From: Bradyrhizobium sp. SK17
GTDB lineage: Bacteria > Pseudomonadota > Alphaproteobacteria > Rhizobiales > Xanthobacteraceae
DNA length: 64,000 nucleotides
NCBI RefSeq assembly: GCF_002831585.1
Contig: NZ_CP025113.1
Location: forward strand, 3,673,001 to 3,737,000
Direction: 5' to 3'
The notes under the pieces were generated by a model. That model did no database searches. It had not been told where the DNA came from and saw nothing but the letters and a program-made list of their open reading frames with translations. Below are positions 1-8,790 of the stretch, piece after piece; position 1 is the stretch's first letter, and the number at the start of each line of letters is the position of its first letter. Both the position numbers and the translations under genes were made by a program.

Positions 1-635
1 AGATGAAGGGCAGGCGCTCGACGCCCGGCCGCTATTTCCAGGTCGCCGATCCCGGCACCGGATGGGGCGGCACCAATATCTCCGATCCGCTGTCGATCCT
101 CGGCCCGTTCAATGCCAGGGAGGCGCGGCCCGGGCTGACCATGCTGATGGTTTCGACCACCGGCGAGCATGCGTCGTACTACGTGCTCGACGAGGCGTTG
201 AAGCCGATCGAGACCGAGATGCCGGCCGACCTCAGGTTTTCCGTCGAACGCATCCAGGAGAATTGCGAGCCGGCGCTGTGCACCGTGCTGTTCATGGGCG
301 GCGCGGGCGGATCGCTGCGCGCCGGCGTCACCGATAATCCGGTGCGGCTGACGCGCTCGGTCAAGGATGCGCTGACGCGCGTCACCAGCGGCGGCGCGCC
401 GGTCTATGTCTGGCCCGGCGGCGGCATCACCTTCATGGTCGACGTCACGCAGATGCCCGCCGGCGCCTTCGGCTACGTGCCGACGCCGGCGCTGGTTGCG
501 CCGATCGAGTTCACGATGAAGCTGTCGGATTACGCGGCGCTGGGCGGCCATATGGATTATGTCCGGCCGCTGTCGTCGCTGCGCGACAGCGCCGAGATCA
601 AGCCGATGCCCTATCTGCCCGGGCGGCGTGCATGA
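1..635 (+). CDS. Probable 6-hydroxynicotinate reductase, C-terminal part (5' end outside window)
   Basis: The reading frame is open from the window edge to a TGA at 633, so this is the last ~210 residues of a longer protein. Visible motifs are a Gly-rich GTGWGGTNISDPL stretch near residue 20 and GGAGGSLRAGV near residue 100. These resemble the ferredoxin-dependent enzyme that reduces 6-hydroxynicotinate to 6-oxo-1,4,5,6-tetrahydronicotinate; the expected iron-sulfur domains would lie upstream, off the window. The strongest support is context: an enamidase, the next enzyme of that pathway, lies at 7513-8709. The stop overlaps the next start (ATGA), indicating translational coupling. Family identity is from memory of sequence and neighbourhood, so it is moderately sure; another oxidoreductase family is possible. 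Confidence 0.5.
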   Translation, partial: MKGRRSTPGRYFQVADPGTGWGGTNISDPLSILGPFNAREARPGLTMLMVSTTGEHASYYVLDEALKPIETEMPADLRFSVERIQENCEPALCTVLFMGGAGGSLRAGVTDNPVRLTRSVKDALTRVTSGGAPVYVWPGGGITFMVDVTQMPAGAFGYVPTPALVAPIEFTMKLSDYAALGGHMDYVRPLSSLRDSAEIKPMPYLPGRRA

Positions 636-1540
636 CGCGGCTCCCGCAAATCGCGCTTCTTCCTGACGGCAAGCGGCTGCATTTGCAGGATGGCCCGATT
701 GATCTGGTCATCGAAGCCAAGGGCGGGGATGCGGATGTTCGATCCGCCTATCTGGCGGCGGCGGATCGCTTCACCGGACTGCTCGACGAGCTCTGCACGG
801 AACTCGCCGAACTGCGCACCGCCGCCAATCCCGGTCGCTGCTCGCTGAAGGGCGTGGTCGCACGGCGCATGCATGCGGCGGTCGCGCCGTTTGCCGCCGA
901 CTGCTTCATCACGCCGATGGCGGCGGTCGCGGGCTCGGTTGCCGAGGAAATCCTCGGTACGATGCTGCGCACAGCGATGCTCGACCGCGCCTATGTCAAC
1001 AATGGCGGCGATATCGCGCTGCATCTCGCAGACGGCGAACAGTTCACCGTCGGCTTGATGGACCGCCCGGACCGTCACGGCGTGATGCAGGCCATGACCA
1101 TTGATGCAGACATGCCGGCCCGCGGGATCGCGACCAGCGGCCGCCACGGCCGCAGCTTCTCGCTCGGCATTGCCGATGCCGTCACCGTGCTGGCGCGGAC
1201 GGCGTCGCAGGCCGATGCAGCCGCGACCGTGATCGCCAATGCGGTCGATTTACCCGGGCATCCTGCGATCCTGCGCGTTCCGGCCAACGAATTGCAGCCC
1301 GACAGCGACCTCGGCGAACGGCTGGTGACGCGCGACGTCGGGCCGCTGACGGACCACGAAATCGAGCAGGCGCTCGAGGCGGGTGCGGCGCGGGCGCGGA
1401 TGCTCCTGACGTCGGGATTGATCGAGGGCGCAGCATTGCGTCTACTGGGCGAGACGCGGCTTGTTGGTGCAACTGGGAACGGGGCGCCGGCGTCGCATGG
1501 GTTTCAGGAACGAACGATAGAACACATGCCGCGGGCATGA
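632..1540 (+). CDS. UPF0280 family protein
   Basis: A 302-residue soluble protein of uncharacterised family UPF0280. There is no signal peptide or membrane segment. The central part carries conserved-looking stretches FITPMAAVAGSVAEEIL (about residues 90-106) and YVNNGGDIALHLADG (about 117-131), and an ATSGRHGRSFSLGIADAVTVLA stretch split around residue 175, typical of this family (related in fold to ApbE-like flavin transferases, which is my recollection). It starts inside the stop of the upstream reductase (ATGA overlap). The 17-base gap to the DUF1185 gene supports a single operon. Its biochemical role is unknown; the operon suggests a function in 6-hydroxynicotinate reduction or cofactor attachment, which is inference only. 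Confidence 0.75.
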   Translation: MTRLPQIALLPDGKRLHLQDGPIDLVIEAKGGDADVRSAYLAAADRFTGLLDELCTELAELRTAANPGRCSLKGVVARRMHAAVAPFAADCFITPMAAVAGSVAEEILGTMLRTAMLDRAYVNNGGDIALHLADGEQFTVGLMDRPDRHGVMQAMTIDADMPARGIATSGRHGRSFSLGIADAVTVLARTASQADAAATVIANAVDLPGHPAILRVPANELQPDSDLGERLVTRDVGPLTDHEIEQALEAGAARARMLLTSGLIEGAALRLLGETRLVGATGNGAPASHGFQERTIEHMPRA

Positions 1541-1556
1541 CCGGGAGCGAGGCAAG

Positions 1557-2141
1557 ATGAGCGCCGTCATTCGCAAGATCGTCACCGTGGTCGAGGAGAC
1601 CCATCTGGAGATGGGCAAGACCATTGCACCGCCGACCCGGCGTGCCGCCGCCATCGCCGTGATCGAGAATCCGTTTGCCGGCCGCTATGTCGAAGACCTC
1701 ACGCCATTGATCGCGATTGGCGAGGAACTGGGCGACTTGCTCTCGAAGCGGGCGGTCGCCGCGCTCGGCATCGACGGCGCCAAGGCGCACAGCTACGGCA
1801 AGGCCGCGGCGGTCGGCGAGAATGGCGAGCTCGAGCACGCAGCCGCGATCCTGCATCCCAAGATGGGCGCACCGGTGCGCAAGGTGCTCTCGAAGGGGGC
1901 GGCGCTGATACCGTCGTCGAAGAAGCGCTCCGGCCCCGGCACCACGCTCGACATTCCGCTTGGGCACAAGGACGCAGCCTTCGTGCGCAGCCATTTCGAC
2001 GGCATGGAAGTGCAGATCAACGACGCGCCGCGCGCCAACGAGATCATGGTCGCGGTCGCGGTGACCGACAGCGGCCGGCCGCTGCCGCGCGTCGGCGGCT
2101 TGACGGTTGATGAGATCAAGGGCGAAGACGGATTGCGATAA
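1557..2141 (+). CDS. Amino acid synthesis family protein (DUF1185)
   Basis: A 194-residue soluble protein whose whole length looks like the DUF1185 'amino acid synthesis' family. Typical features are RKIVTVVEETHLEMGK at the N-terminus, NPFAGRYVEDLTPL near residue 40, a His in GKAAAVGENGELEHAAAILHP around residues 80-100, and KKRSGPGTTLDIPLGHKDAA around 120-140 (all read in short segments). The family name is misleading: no reaction is established to my knowledge. The start follows a weak GAGG ribosome site at 1546-1552. It sits between UPF0280 and an ABC solute-binding gene, all on the same strand, and is probably cotranscribed. A role in nicotinate ring-product processing is inferred from position only. 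Confidence 0.75.
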   Translation: MSAVIRKIVTVVEETHLEMGKTIAPPTRRAAAIAVIENPFAGRYVEDLTPLIAIGEELGDLLSKRAVAALGIDGAKAHSYGKAAAVGENGELEHAAAILHPKMGAPVRKVLSKGAALIPSSKKRSGPGTTLDIPLGHKDAAFVRSHFDGMEVQINDAPRANEIMVAVAVTDSGRPLPRVGGLTVDEIKGEDGLR

Positions 2142-2169
2142 TCTCTTTGAAGAAAAACTGGAGGATGGG

Positions 2170-3384
2170 ATGCGTGGTTATTTCGTAGGGGCGGGATTGG
2201 CGATCGCGGTCGTGACCATGGCAACGAGCGCCATGACGACGCAGGCGGTGGCGCAGAGCGAGATCAAGATCGGCGAGATCAACTCCTATTCGCTGCTGCC
2301 GGCGTTCACCGAGCCCTATCGCAAGGGCTGGCAGCTCGCGGTGGAGGAGATCAACGCGGCCGGCGGCATCAACGGCAAGAAGCTCGTCGTCATTTCCAAG
2401 GATGACGGCGGCAAGCCCGCGGATGCGCAGACCGCGGCCAACGAACTGGTGTCGAGCGAGAACGTTGCAATGCTGACGGGGACGTTCCTGTCGAACATCG
2501 GCCTCGCCGTCAGCGACTTCGCCAACCAGAAGAAGGTGTTTTTCCTCGCGGCCGAGCCTTTGACCGACGCGATCACGTGGTCGAAGGGCAATCGCTATAC
2601 CTTCCGCCTGCGTCCGTCGAACTACATGCAGGCGGCAATGCTGGTGGAGGAAGCCGCAAAGCTTCCGGCAAAGCGCTGGGCGACGATCGCGCCGAACTAT
2701 GAGTACGGCCAGTCGGCGGTCGCGGTGTTCAAGAAGCTGATGTCGGAGAAGCGGCCCGACATCCAGTGGGTCGACGAGCAGTGGCCGCCGCAGGGCAAGA
2801 TCGACGCCGGCCCGGTGGTGCAGGCGGTTGCCGCCGCGAACCCGGAGGCAATCCTCAACGTCACCTTCGGCGCCGACCTCGTCAAGCTCGTGCGCGAGGG
2901 CAACACCCGTGGCCTGTTCAAGGGCCGCACGGTGGTGAGCTTCCTGACCGGCGAGCCCGAATATCTCGATCCGCTGAAGGACGAAACGCCCGAGGGCTGG
3001 ATCGTCACCGGCTATCCCTGGTACTCGATCAAGACGCCGGAGCATGAGGCGTTCCTGAAGGCCTACCAGACCAAGTACAACGACTATCCGCGGCTCGGCT
3101 CGATCGTCGGCTACCAGACCATCAAGGCGGCGGCGGCAATCCTCGCCAAGGCCGGCTCCACCGATCCGGAGAAGCTGATCGCGGCAGCGGAAGGCATCTC
3201 GATGTCGTCGCCGTTCGGCGAGATCACCTTCCGCAAGATCGATCACCAGTCGACACTCGGCGCCTTCACCGGCAAGACCGCGCTGAAGGACGGCAAGGGC
3301 ATCATGGTCGATACCGCCTATCGCAAGGGCTCGGACTATCTGCCCAGCGATGCCGAGATCGAAAAGATGCGGCCGAAGGATTGA
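2170..3384 (+). CDS. Branched-chain-type ABC transporter solute-binding protein
   Basis: A 404-residue periplasmic binding protein of the Leu/Ile/Val (peripla_BP_6) class. The N-terminus from residue 1 is a Sec signal peptide with cleavage probably after AVAQ (about residue 28), followed by EIKIGEINSYS. I chose the ATG at 2170 rather than 2107 because it is preceded by GGAGGATGGG and begins exactly at the signal peptide; the upstream extension would overlap the DUF1185 gene. It heads a cluster with a fused permease and two ATPases. The substrate is not readable from sequence; nicotinate or a hydroxylated pyridine is plausible given the surrounding catabolic genes, since this transporter class carries many aromatic acids. 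Confidence 0.9.
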   Translation: MRGYFVGAGLAIAVVTMATSAMTTQAVAQSEIKIGEINSYSLLPAFTEPYRKGWQLAVEEINAAGGINGKKLVVISKDDGGKPADAQTAANELVSSENVAMLTGTFLSNIGLAVSDFANQKKVFFLAAEPLTDAITWSKGNRYTFRLRPSNYMQAAMLVEEAAKLPAKRWATIAPNYEYGQSAVAVFKKLMSEKRPDIQWVDEQWPPQGKIDAGPVVQAVAAANPEAILNVTFGADLVKLVREGNTRGLFKGRTVVSFLTGEPEYLDPLKDETPEGWIVTGYPWYSIKTPEHEAFLKAYQTKYNDYPRLGSIVGYQTIKAAAAILAKAGSTDPEKLIAAAEGISMSSPFGEITFRKIDHQSTLGAFTGKTALKDGKGIMVDTAYRKGSDYLPSDAEIEKMRPKD

Positions 3385-3398
3385 GGCTGCTCTGCCTG

Positions 3399-3484
3399 CG
3401 TAGGGTGGGTTAGCCGAAGGCGTAACCCACCACCTTGCTTAGGCGGACCGACGGCGGGTTACGCTTGCGCTAACCCGCCCTACG
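3399..3484. repeat. Intergenic inverted repeat, GTAGGGTGGGTTAGC type
   Basis: The arms at 3399-3414 and 3469-3484 are reverse complements at 15 of 16 bases (CGTAGGGTGGGTTAGC). Inside are second copies of the GGTTACG/CGTAACC core. It lies between the solute-binding gene and the permease gene and could fold into a large cruciform or attenuating hairpin that lowers permease expression relative to the binding protein. Elements of this type are common between genes in rhizobial genomes (recollection). Confidence 0.75.
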
Positions 3485-3517
3485 AGTGACGCACATGATC
3501 TCCAACGCGGACCGCCC

Positions 3518-5407
3518 ATGGCTTTCTATGTCGTCCAGTTCCTGACCGGTCTTGCCAGCGCGGCGTCGCTGTTCCTGGTCGCTTCGGGCCTGTCGATCAT
3601 CTTCGGCGTGACGCGGATCGTGAATTTCGCGCATGGCGCGTTCTACATGCTCGGCGCCTATGTCGCGTTCACGCTGACTGAGCGCTTCGCGGGCGCGTTC
3701 GGCTTCTGGGGCGGTATCGTCATTGCCGCGCTCGTCGTCGCCGCGATCGGTGTGCTGGTCGAGATGGTGCTGCTGCGCCGGATCTACCATTCGCCGGAGC
3801 TGTTCCAGTTGCTGGCGACCTTCGGTCTCACGCTGATGGTCGAGGACCTCGTGGTGCTGATCTGGGGCCCGGATGATCTGGTCGGGCGCCGCGCGCCGGG
3901 CTTCAAGGGCGCGATCGATTTCTTCGGCCAGAATATCCCGAGCTACGATCTGTTCCTGATCGTGCTCGGGCCGGTCGTGCTCGGCGTGCTCTGGCTGTTG
4001 TTCCAGCGCACCCGCTGGGGCGTGCTGGTGCGCGCGGCGACGCAGGACCGCGACATGGTCGCCGCGCTCGGCGTCAATCAGAAATGGCTGTTCACCAGCG
4101 TATTCGCGCTCGGTGTCTTCCTCGCCGCGCTCGGCGGCGCGTTGCAGATTCCGCGCGACGCGGTCAACCACGCGATGGACCTGCGCGTCATCGTCGAGGT
4201 TTTCGTCGTGGTGGTGATCGGCGGGCTCGGCAGCATCATCGGCGCCTTCGTCGCGGCGGTGCTGGTGTCGGAGCTCAATGCTTTCGGCATCCTGATCTTC
4301 CCCAAGATCTCCATCATCTTGGTGTTCCTGGTGATGGCGGTGGTGCTGATCGTTCGTCCCTGGGGCCTGTTCGGCAAGCCCGAGGCGCCGGCGCGGCGCA
4401 CACCGGGTCTCACCGTCAATCCGTGGCGACCGCTGACCACGAATGAACGGCTTGCCGCGATCGCCGTGCTGATCGTCGCCGCCGCGCTACCGCTCGTCGC
4501 CGGCAATTACGTGCTCACCGTCGGCTCCGAGATCGCGATCTTCGTGATCTTCGCGATCAGCCTGCACTTCCTGATGTCGGTCGGCGGGCTCGCCTCGTTC
4601 GGCCACGCCGCCTATTTCGGCCTCGGCGCCTACGGCGTGGCGCTGCTCGCCAAGATGGCGGGCTTGCCGATGATCGCATGCCTGTTGCTCGGGCCGCTGT
4701 TGGGCCTGATGGGGGCCGCCGTGTTCGGCTTCTTCGCGGTGCAGCTCTCGGGCGTCTATTTCGCGATGCTGACCTTGGCCTTTGCCCAGATCGTCTGGTC
4801 GATCGCGTTCCAGTGGGTGTCGGTCACCGGAGGCGACAATGGTATCCTCGGGGTCTGGCCGGAGAAATGGGCCGCGAGCCCGTCGCATTTCTACTGGCTG
4901 TCGCTCGGCATCGCCGCGCTCGCGGTCGTGATCCTGCGCATCATCGTGTTCTCGCCGTTCGGCTTCGCGCTGCGCGCGACACGCGATTCTCCGCTGCGTA
5001 GCGAAGCGATCGGCATCAATGGCAAGCGAATCCAGTGGACCGCCTTCGTGATCGCGGGCACGGTCGCAGGCCTCGCCGGTGCGCTGTTCGCCTATCTCAA
5101 GGGCAGCGTCTTCCCGGACAATATGGGCATCTCGCTGTCGGTCGACGCGCTGGTCATGGTGCTGCTCGGCGGCGTCGAGACGGTGTCGGGCGCGGTGGTC
5201 GGCGCCATCGTCTACAAGGCGCTCAACATCTGGCTGGTCAGCCAGACCGACTGGTCGAAGCTCGTGCTCGGCGGCTTCGTCGTGCTGATCGTGGTTGCGT
5301 TCCCGAAGGGCATCGTCGGCACGCTGGAAGCTTTCTTGTACCGCCGGCGCAAATCGTCTTCGTCGGCGTCGCCCTTGCTCACCTCCCGCATCGAGACCGC
5401 CGAATGA
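3518..5407 (+). CDS. Fused LivH-LivM branched-chain-type ABC permease
   Basis: A 629-residue inner-membrane protein that joins both permease subunits of a Liv-type importer. Residues 1-290 are LivH-like (start SGLSIIFGVTRIVNFAHGAFYML) and about 315-610 are LivM-like (AISLHFLMSVGGLASFGHAAYFGLGAY split over residues 345-375). They are linked by a Pro/Arg-rich cytoplasmic stretch near residues 290-312 (PEAPARRTPG). Each half has about eight hydrophobic segments. The stop overlaps the ATPase start (ATGA). A fusion is a less common arrangement than the separate livH and livM seen at 26424-28279 in this same window. The substrate is probably that of the upstream binding protein. Confidence 0.93.
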   Translation: MAFYVVQFLTGLASAASLFLVASGLSIIFGVTRIVNFAHGAFYMLGAYVAFTLTERFAGAFGFWGGIVIAALVVAAIGVLVEMVLLRRIYHSPELFQLLATFGLTLMVEDLVVLIWGPDDLVGRRAPGFKGAIDFFGQNIPSYDLFLIVLGPVVLGVLWLLFQRTRWGVLVRAATQDRDMVAALGVNQKWLFTSVFALGVFLAALGGALQIPRDAVNHAMDLRVIVEVFVVVVIGGLGSIIGAFVAAVLVSELNAFGILIFPKISIILVFLVMAVVLIVRPWGLFGKPEAPARRTPGLTVNPWRPLTTNERLAAIAVLIVAAALPLVAGNYVLTVGSEIAIFVIFAISLHFLMSVGGLASFGHAAYFGLGAYGVALLAKMAGLPMIACLLLGPLLGLMGAAVFGFFAVQLSGVYFAMLTLAFAQIVWSIAFQWVSVTGGDNGILGVWPEKWAASPSHFYWLSLGIAALAVVILRIIVFSPFGFALRATRDSPLRSEAIGINGKRIQWTAFVIAGTVAGLAGALFAYLKGSVFPDNMGISLSVDALVMVLLGGVETVSGAVVGAIVYKALNIWLVSQTDWSKLVLGGFVVLIVVAFPKGIVGTLEAFLYRRRKSSSSASPLLTSRIETAE

Positions 5408-6195
5408 GCATGGTCCCCACATTGCTGTCGGTCGAAGGCCTGACCAAATCCTATGGCGGCGTGCACGCCGTGCGCGGCGTATCGTTCGAGCTGCGCGCCG
5501 GCGAGATCCTGGCGCTGATCGGACCGAACGGTGCCGGCAAGAGCACCTGCTTCGACATGCTCAACGGCCAGAACGTTCCCGACAGCGGCCGCATCCGCGT
5601 GCTGGGCGCCGAGACCACCGGCAAGAAGCCGCGCGTGGTCTGGCGCATGGGCGTCGGGCGTACCTTCCAGATCGCCGCGACGTTCCCGACCATGACGGTG
5701 CGTGAGAACGTGCAGGTCGCGTTGGTCTCGCATGGTGGAGAGCTGTTCAATCTGTGGGCTGCGACCGCGCGTCACGCCCGCGACGAAGCCGGACGGCTGC
5801 TCGATCTGGTCGGCATGGGCGCCTATGCGGAACGGCCCTGCGGCGAGCTCGCCTATGGCGACGTCAAGCGGCTGGAGCTTGCGATCGCGCTCGCCAACCA
5901 GCCGAAGCTGCTGCTGATGGACGAGCCGACTGCCGGCATGGCGCCGCGCGAGCGCGTCGAGCTGATGCGGCTCACCGCCCGGATCGCGCGCGAGCAGTCG
6001 ATCGGCGTGCTGTTCACCGAGCACGACATGGACGTGGTGTTCGAGCATGCCGACCGCATCCTGGTGCTGAACCGCGGCAGCCTGATCGCCGAAGGCTCGC
6101 CCGAGGAGGTTCGCGGCAATGCCCAGGTGCGCGCGATCTATCTCGGCGAAGGTCTGGTCTACGACGCAAGGCACCGCGAGGGAGCATCGGCATGA
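5404..6195 (+). CDS. LivG-type ABC transporter ATP-binding protein
   Basis: A 263-residue ATPase. The Walker A motif GPNGAGKST is near residue 40, the signature is the variant LAYGDVKRLE near residue 150 (LSYG-type, usual for LivG proteins), and the Walker B LLLMDEPTAGM is near 175. The start is the ATG at 5404 that overlaps the permease stop; longer upstream frames belong to the permease in another frame. It pairs with the LivF-type ATPase immediately downstream, whose start overlaps this stop. Together they energise the importer encoded from 2170. Confidence 0.93.
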   Translation: MSMVPTLLSVEGLTKSYGGVHAVRGVSFELRAGEILALIGPNGAGKSTCFDMLNGQNVPDSGRIRVLGAETTGKKPRVVWRMGVGRTFQIAATFPTMTVRENVQVALVSHGGELFNLWAATARHARDEAGRLLDLVGMGAYAERPCGELAYGDVKRLELAIALANQPKLLLMDEPTAGMAPRERVELMRLTARIAREQSIGVLFTEHDMDVVFEHADRILVLNRGSLIAEGSPEEVRGNAQVRAIYLGEGLVYDARHREGASA

Positions 6196-6896
6196 AGCTC
6201 ACGGTGAAGGACCTCAACAGTTTCTACGGCCCGGCGCATATCCTGTTCGATATCGCGCTCGAGGTCGGCGAGGGCGAGGTGGTCGCGTTGCTCGGCCGCA
6301 ACGGCGCCGGCAAGTCGACTACGTTTCGCTCCATCGTCGGCCTGGTCGAGAACCGCTCCGGCCGCGTCATGTTCGAGGGCAGGGACGTCTCCGATCTGCC
6401 GACGCATGCGATCGTGCGCGGCGGGCTCGGCTACGTGCCGGAGGAGCGGCGCATCTTCACCGATCTGACGGTCGAGGAGAATCTCGAGGTCGGCCGCCAA
6501 CCGAAGCGGCCGGGCGCGCCGCAATGGGACCGCGAGAAACTGTTCAAGCTGTTTCCCAATCTCGGCGAGATGCGCGGCCGACCCGGCGGGCGCATGAGCG
6601 GCGGCGAGCAGCAGATGCTGACGATCGCGCGCACGCTGATGGGCAATCCGTCGCTGGTGCTGCTCGATGAACCGTCGGAGGGCCTGTCGCCCAAGATCGT
6701 CGAGCAGATGGTCGACGCGATCCTGGCGATGAAGCAAGAGGGCGTCAGCATCGTCGTTTCGGAGCAAAACCTGCATTTCGCCCGGCTGATCTCCGATCGC
6801 GCCTACATCATCGAGCGTGGCCGGATTTGTTTTGGCGGCACCATGGCCGAGCTTGATGCGCGTCCGGACATCCGCGATGCGCATCTGTCGCTTTAA
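6192..6896 (+). CDS. LivF-type ABC transporter ATP-binding protein
   Basis: A 234-residue ATPase, the usual length for LivF. The Walker A motif LLGRNGAGKST is near residue 35, the signature MSGGEQQML near 137, and the Walker B LVLLDEPSEGLSP near 157. The ATG at 6192 overlaps the stop of the LivG-type gene (ATGA). It is the last transport gene of the operon; a MarR regulator follows after 17 bases, so the regulator may be cotranscribed. Confidence 0.93.
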   Translation: MKLTVKDLNSFYGPAHILFDIALEVGEGEVVALLGRNGAGKSTTFRSIVGLVENRSGRVMFEGRDVSDLPTHAIVRGGLGYVPEERRIFTDLTVEENLEVGRQPKRPGAPQWDREKLFKLFPNLGEMRGRPGGRMSGGEQQMLTIARTLMGNPSLVLLDEPSEGLSPKIVEQMVDAILAMKQEGVSIVVSEQNLHFARLISDRAYIIERGRICFGGTMAELDARPDIRDAHLSL

Positions 6897-6913
6897 GGGC
6901 GGAGGTTGAGACG

Positions 6914-7369
6914 ATGGCGCGCAGTGCTGCACCGAAGCGAAGCGTGAAGGCCGCGAAGCCGGGCTATGTGCTGGATGAACAGATCGGCTTCATCCTGCGC
7001 CAGGTGTCGCAGCGCCATGCCGTGATCTTCGCCCGCGAGATCGGCATCAGCCTGACGCCGACGCAATGGGCCGCGCTGTCGAAGCTGTCGGAGGTCGGCG
7101 CGTGCTCGCAGAACCAGCTCGGACGGCTGACCTCGATGGATGTCGCGACCATCAAGGGCGTGATCGATCGCCTGACCGCGCGCGGCCTGACCGAGACAGC
7201 GCCCGATCCCAATGACGGCCGCCGGCTGCTGGTGAGTCTCACGCGCGCCGGCCAGCAGATGGCCGACAAGGCCGCGCCGAATGCGCTCGTCATCTCCAGG
7301 GAAACGCTGGCGCCGCTTGACGCCAAGGAGCGCGAGACGTTGATCGCGCTGCTGGGCAGGCTGCGGTGA
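6914..7369 (+). CDS. MarR family transcriptional regulator
   Basis: A 151-residue winged-helix protein. The helix-turn-helix spans about residues 55-85 (QNQLGRLTSMDVATIKGVIDRL) and is followed by the wing DPNDGRRLLVSLT, a very typical MarR signature. It begins 17 bases after the transporter ATPase and is the only regulator in this locus, so it is the best candidate to control the transporter operon and the divergent enamidase/ferredoxin reductase pair. The ligand is likely a pathway aromatic acid (family habit). Its operator could be the palindrome at 8791-8814, although that match is not proven. Confidence 0.88.
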   Translation: MARSAAPKRSVKAAKPGYVLDEQIGFILRQVSQRHAVIFAREIGISLTPTQWAALSKLSEVGACSQNQLGRLTSMDVATIKGVIDRLTARGLTETAPDPNDGRRLLVSLTRAGQQMADKAAPNALVISRETLAPLDAKERETLIALLGRLR

Positions 7370-7380
7370 CGAGGAACTTC

Positions 7381-7498
7381 TCACCGTCACCCTGAGGAGG
7401 TCGCGAAGCGACCGTCTCGAAGGGTGGCGGCCCCGCTGCCCGTCAAGGGCCGTGCATCCTTCGAGGCACGCTTGCGCGTGCACCTCAGGCTGACGGGT
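7381..7498. repeat. Intergenic inverted repeat, CCGTCACCCTGAGGAG type, copy 1
   Basis: The left arm CCGTCACCCTGAGGAG at 7384-7399 pairs imperfectly with CACCTCAGGCTGACGG at 7481-7496. An inner pair (GTCTCGAAGG / CCTTCGAGG) forms a second stem. A second copy lies at 24853-24957. It sits between the convergent 3' ends of the MarR gene and the amidohydrolase, so it may also act as a transcription barrier. Confidence 0.75.
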
Positions 7499-7512
7499 CG
7501 TCCATCGCCCGC

Positions 7513-8709
7513 CTACTTCGCCACGATCTCCGGTATCTTGCCCGCCGGCGGGGTGTTGCGGCTGCGCTGGGTGCGGACGATGCCATCGATGATGGTCATG
7601 CCGATGCCCGGGAGATCGCCGAGCTGAACGCTCTCCAGGATGTTCTTGCCCGGCGAATGCTGCGCCCTGTCCATCAGCACGAAGTCCGCGGAGCGGCCGA
7701 CCTCGATCAGGCCGCAATCGAGCTCGCGCATCCGCGCGGTGTTGCCGGTCGCAAGGCAGAACGCCAGCTCTGCCGGCAGCTCGCCGAGCGAGGACAGCAG
7801 CGAGACCATCCGCAAAATGCCGAGCGGCTGCACGCCGGAGCCGGCCGGCGCATCGGTGCCGAGGATGACGCGGTGCAGATCGCCCATCTCGCGCGCGGTG
7901 CGCAGAGTGAACAGCGCCGAGCGCTCATTGCCGTTGTGCACCAGCTCCAGCCCGCGCTTGCAGCCCTCGCAGATGCAGCGGATCTGGTCGTCGGGCAGCG
8001 CGGTGTGACCGCCATTGATGTGGCCGACCACGTCGGTGTCCGCTTCCAGCACCACGTCCTTGTCGATCAGGCCGGAGCCCGGGATCGACGGGCCACCGGT
8101 GTGGATCGTGCTCTGGATGCCGTATTTGCGCGCCCAGCCGACCATCTTGCGCGCCGTCGGCCCGTCCTTGACGCCGCCGAGCCCGACCTCGCCGAGCAGC
8201 TTGACGCCGGCGGCGGCCATTTCCTTGAAATCGTCCTCCACCATCTCGCACTCGATCACGGGCGCGCCGGCATGCACCTTTACGCCGCCGGGCCGCAGCG
8301 TCCAGAATGCGCGCTGCGCGAAGATCGCCATCGCCTTCACGCCGACCACGTCGCGCGGTCGTCCGGGCATGTGCACTTCGCCGGCGGAGATCATGGTGGT
8401 AACGCCGCCATGCAGATAGCTGTCGATCCAGTTGATCTGGTTCTGCCGCGGCGTCCAGTCGCCGGCGACCGGATGGACGTGGCTGTCGATCAGGCCGGGC
8501 GCGACCGTCGTTCCCATGGCATCGACGATCGTGGTGGCGCCTTCGGTGTCGACATCCTTGAGACGGCCGATCGCTGATATCTTGCCGTTCTCGGCGACGA
8601 TGGTATCGGCGTCCAGGATCGGCTTCTCCAAAGCCCCCGACAGCAAGAGCCCGATATTGCGGATCACCAGCTTGCTGGGGCCGGTGGCCTGGGGCGCGTC
8701 GTGAGCCAT
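7513..8709 (-). CDS. Amidohydrolase family protein, probable enamidase
   Basis: A 398-residue cytoplasmic metal-dependent amidohydrolase. Metal motifs in order are DSHVHP (His77, His79), a conserved segment GVKLLGEVGLGG near residue 175, IHTGGPS near 205, GHINGGHT near 232, and the Asp of GTDAPAGSG near 290. Overall it looks like enamidase, which opens 6-oxo-1,4,5,6-tetrahydronicotinate to 2-formylglutarate with ammonia release. That matches the partial 6-hydroxynicotinate reductase at the window start. It is transcribed toward the MarR gene and away from the ferredoxin reductase, sharing the 167-base upstream region with the latter. Other cyclic-amide hydrolases remain possible; pathway context raises confidence. 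Confidence 0.72.
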   Translation of the reverse strand: MAHDAPQATGPSKLVIRNIGLLLSGALEKPILDADTIVAENGKISAIGRLKDVDTEGATTIVDAMGTTVAPGLIDSHVHPVAGDWTPRQNQINWIDSYLHGGVTTMISAGEVHMPGRPRDVVGVKAMAIFAQRAFWTLRPGGVKVHAGAPVIECEMVEDDFKEMAAAGVKLLGEVGLGGVKDGPTARKMVGWARKYGIQSTIHTGGPSIPGSGLIDKDVVLEADTDVVGHINGGHTALPDDQIRCICEGCKRGLELVHNGNERSALFTLRTAREMGDLHRVILGTDAPAGSGVQPLGILRMVSLLSSLGELPAELAFCLATGNTARMRELDCGLIEVGRSADFVLMDRAQHSPGKNILESVQLGDLPGIGMTIIDGIVRTQRSRNTPPAGKIPEIVAK

Positions 8710-8790
8710 GGGTGTTTTCCTTCCGTTTCTTCCGAAATTGCCCGGGAATTTGAGCGCGGCTTGACTTCTGGATCAAGCCGGATTATTCAT

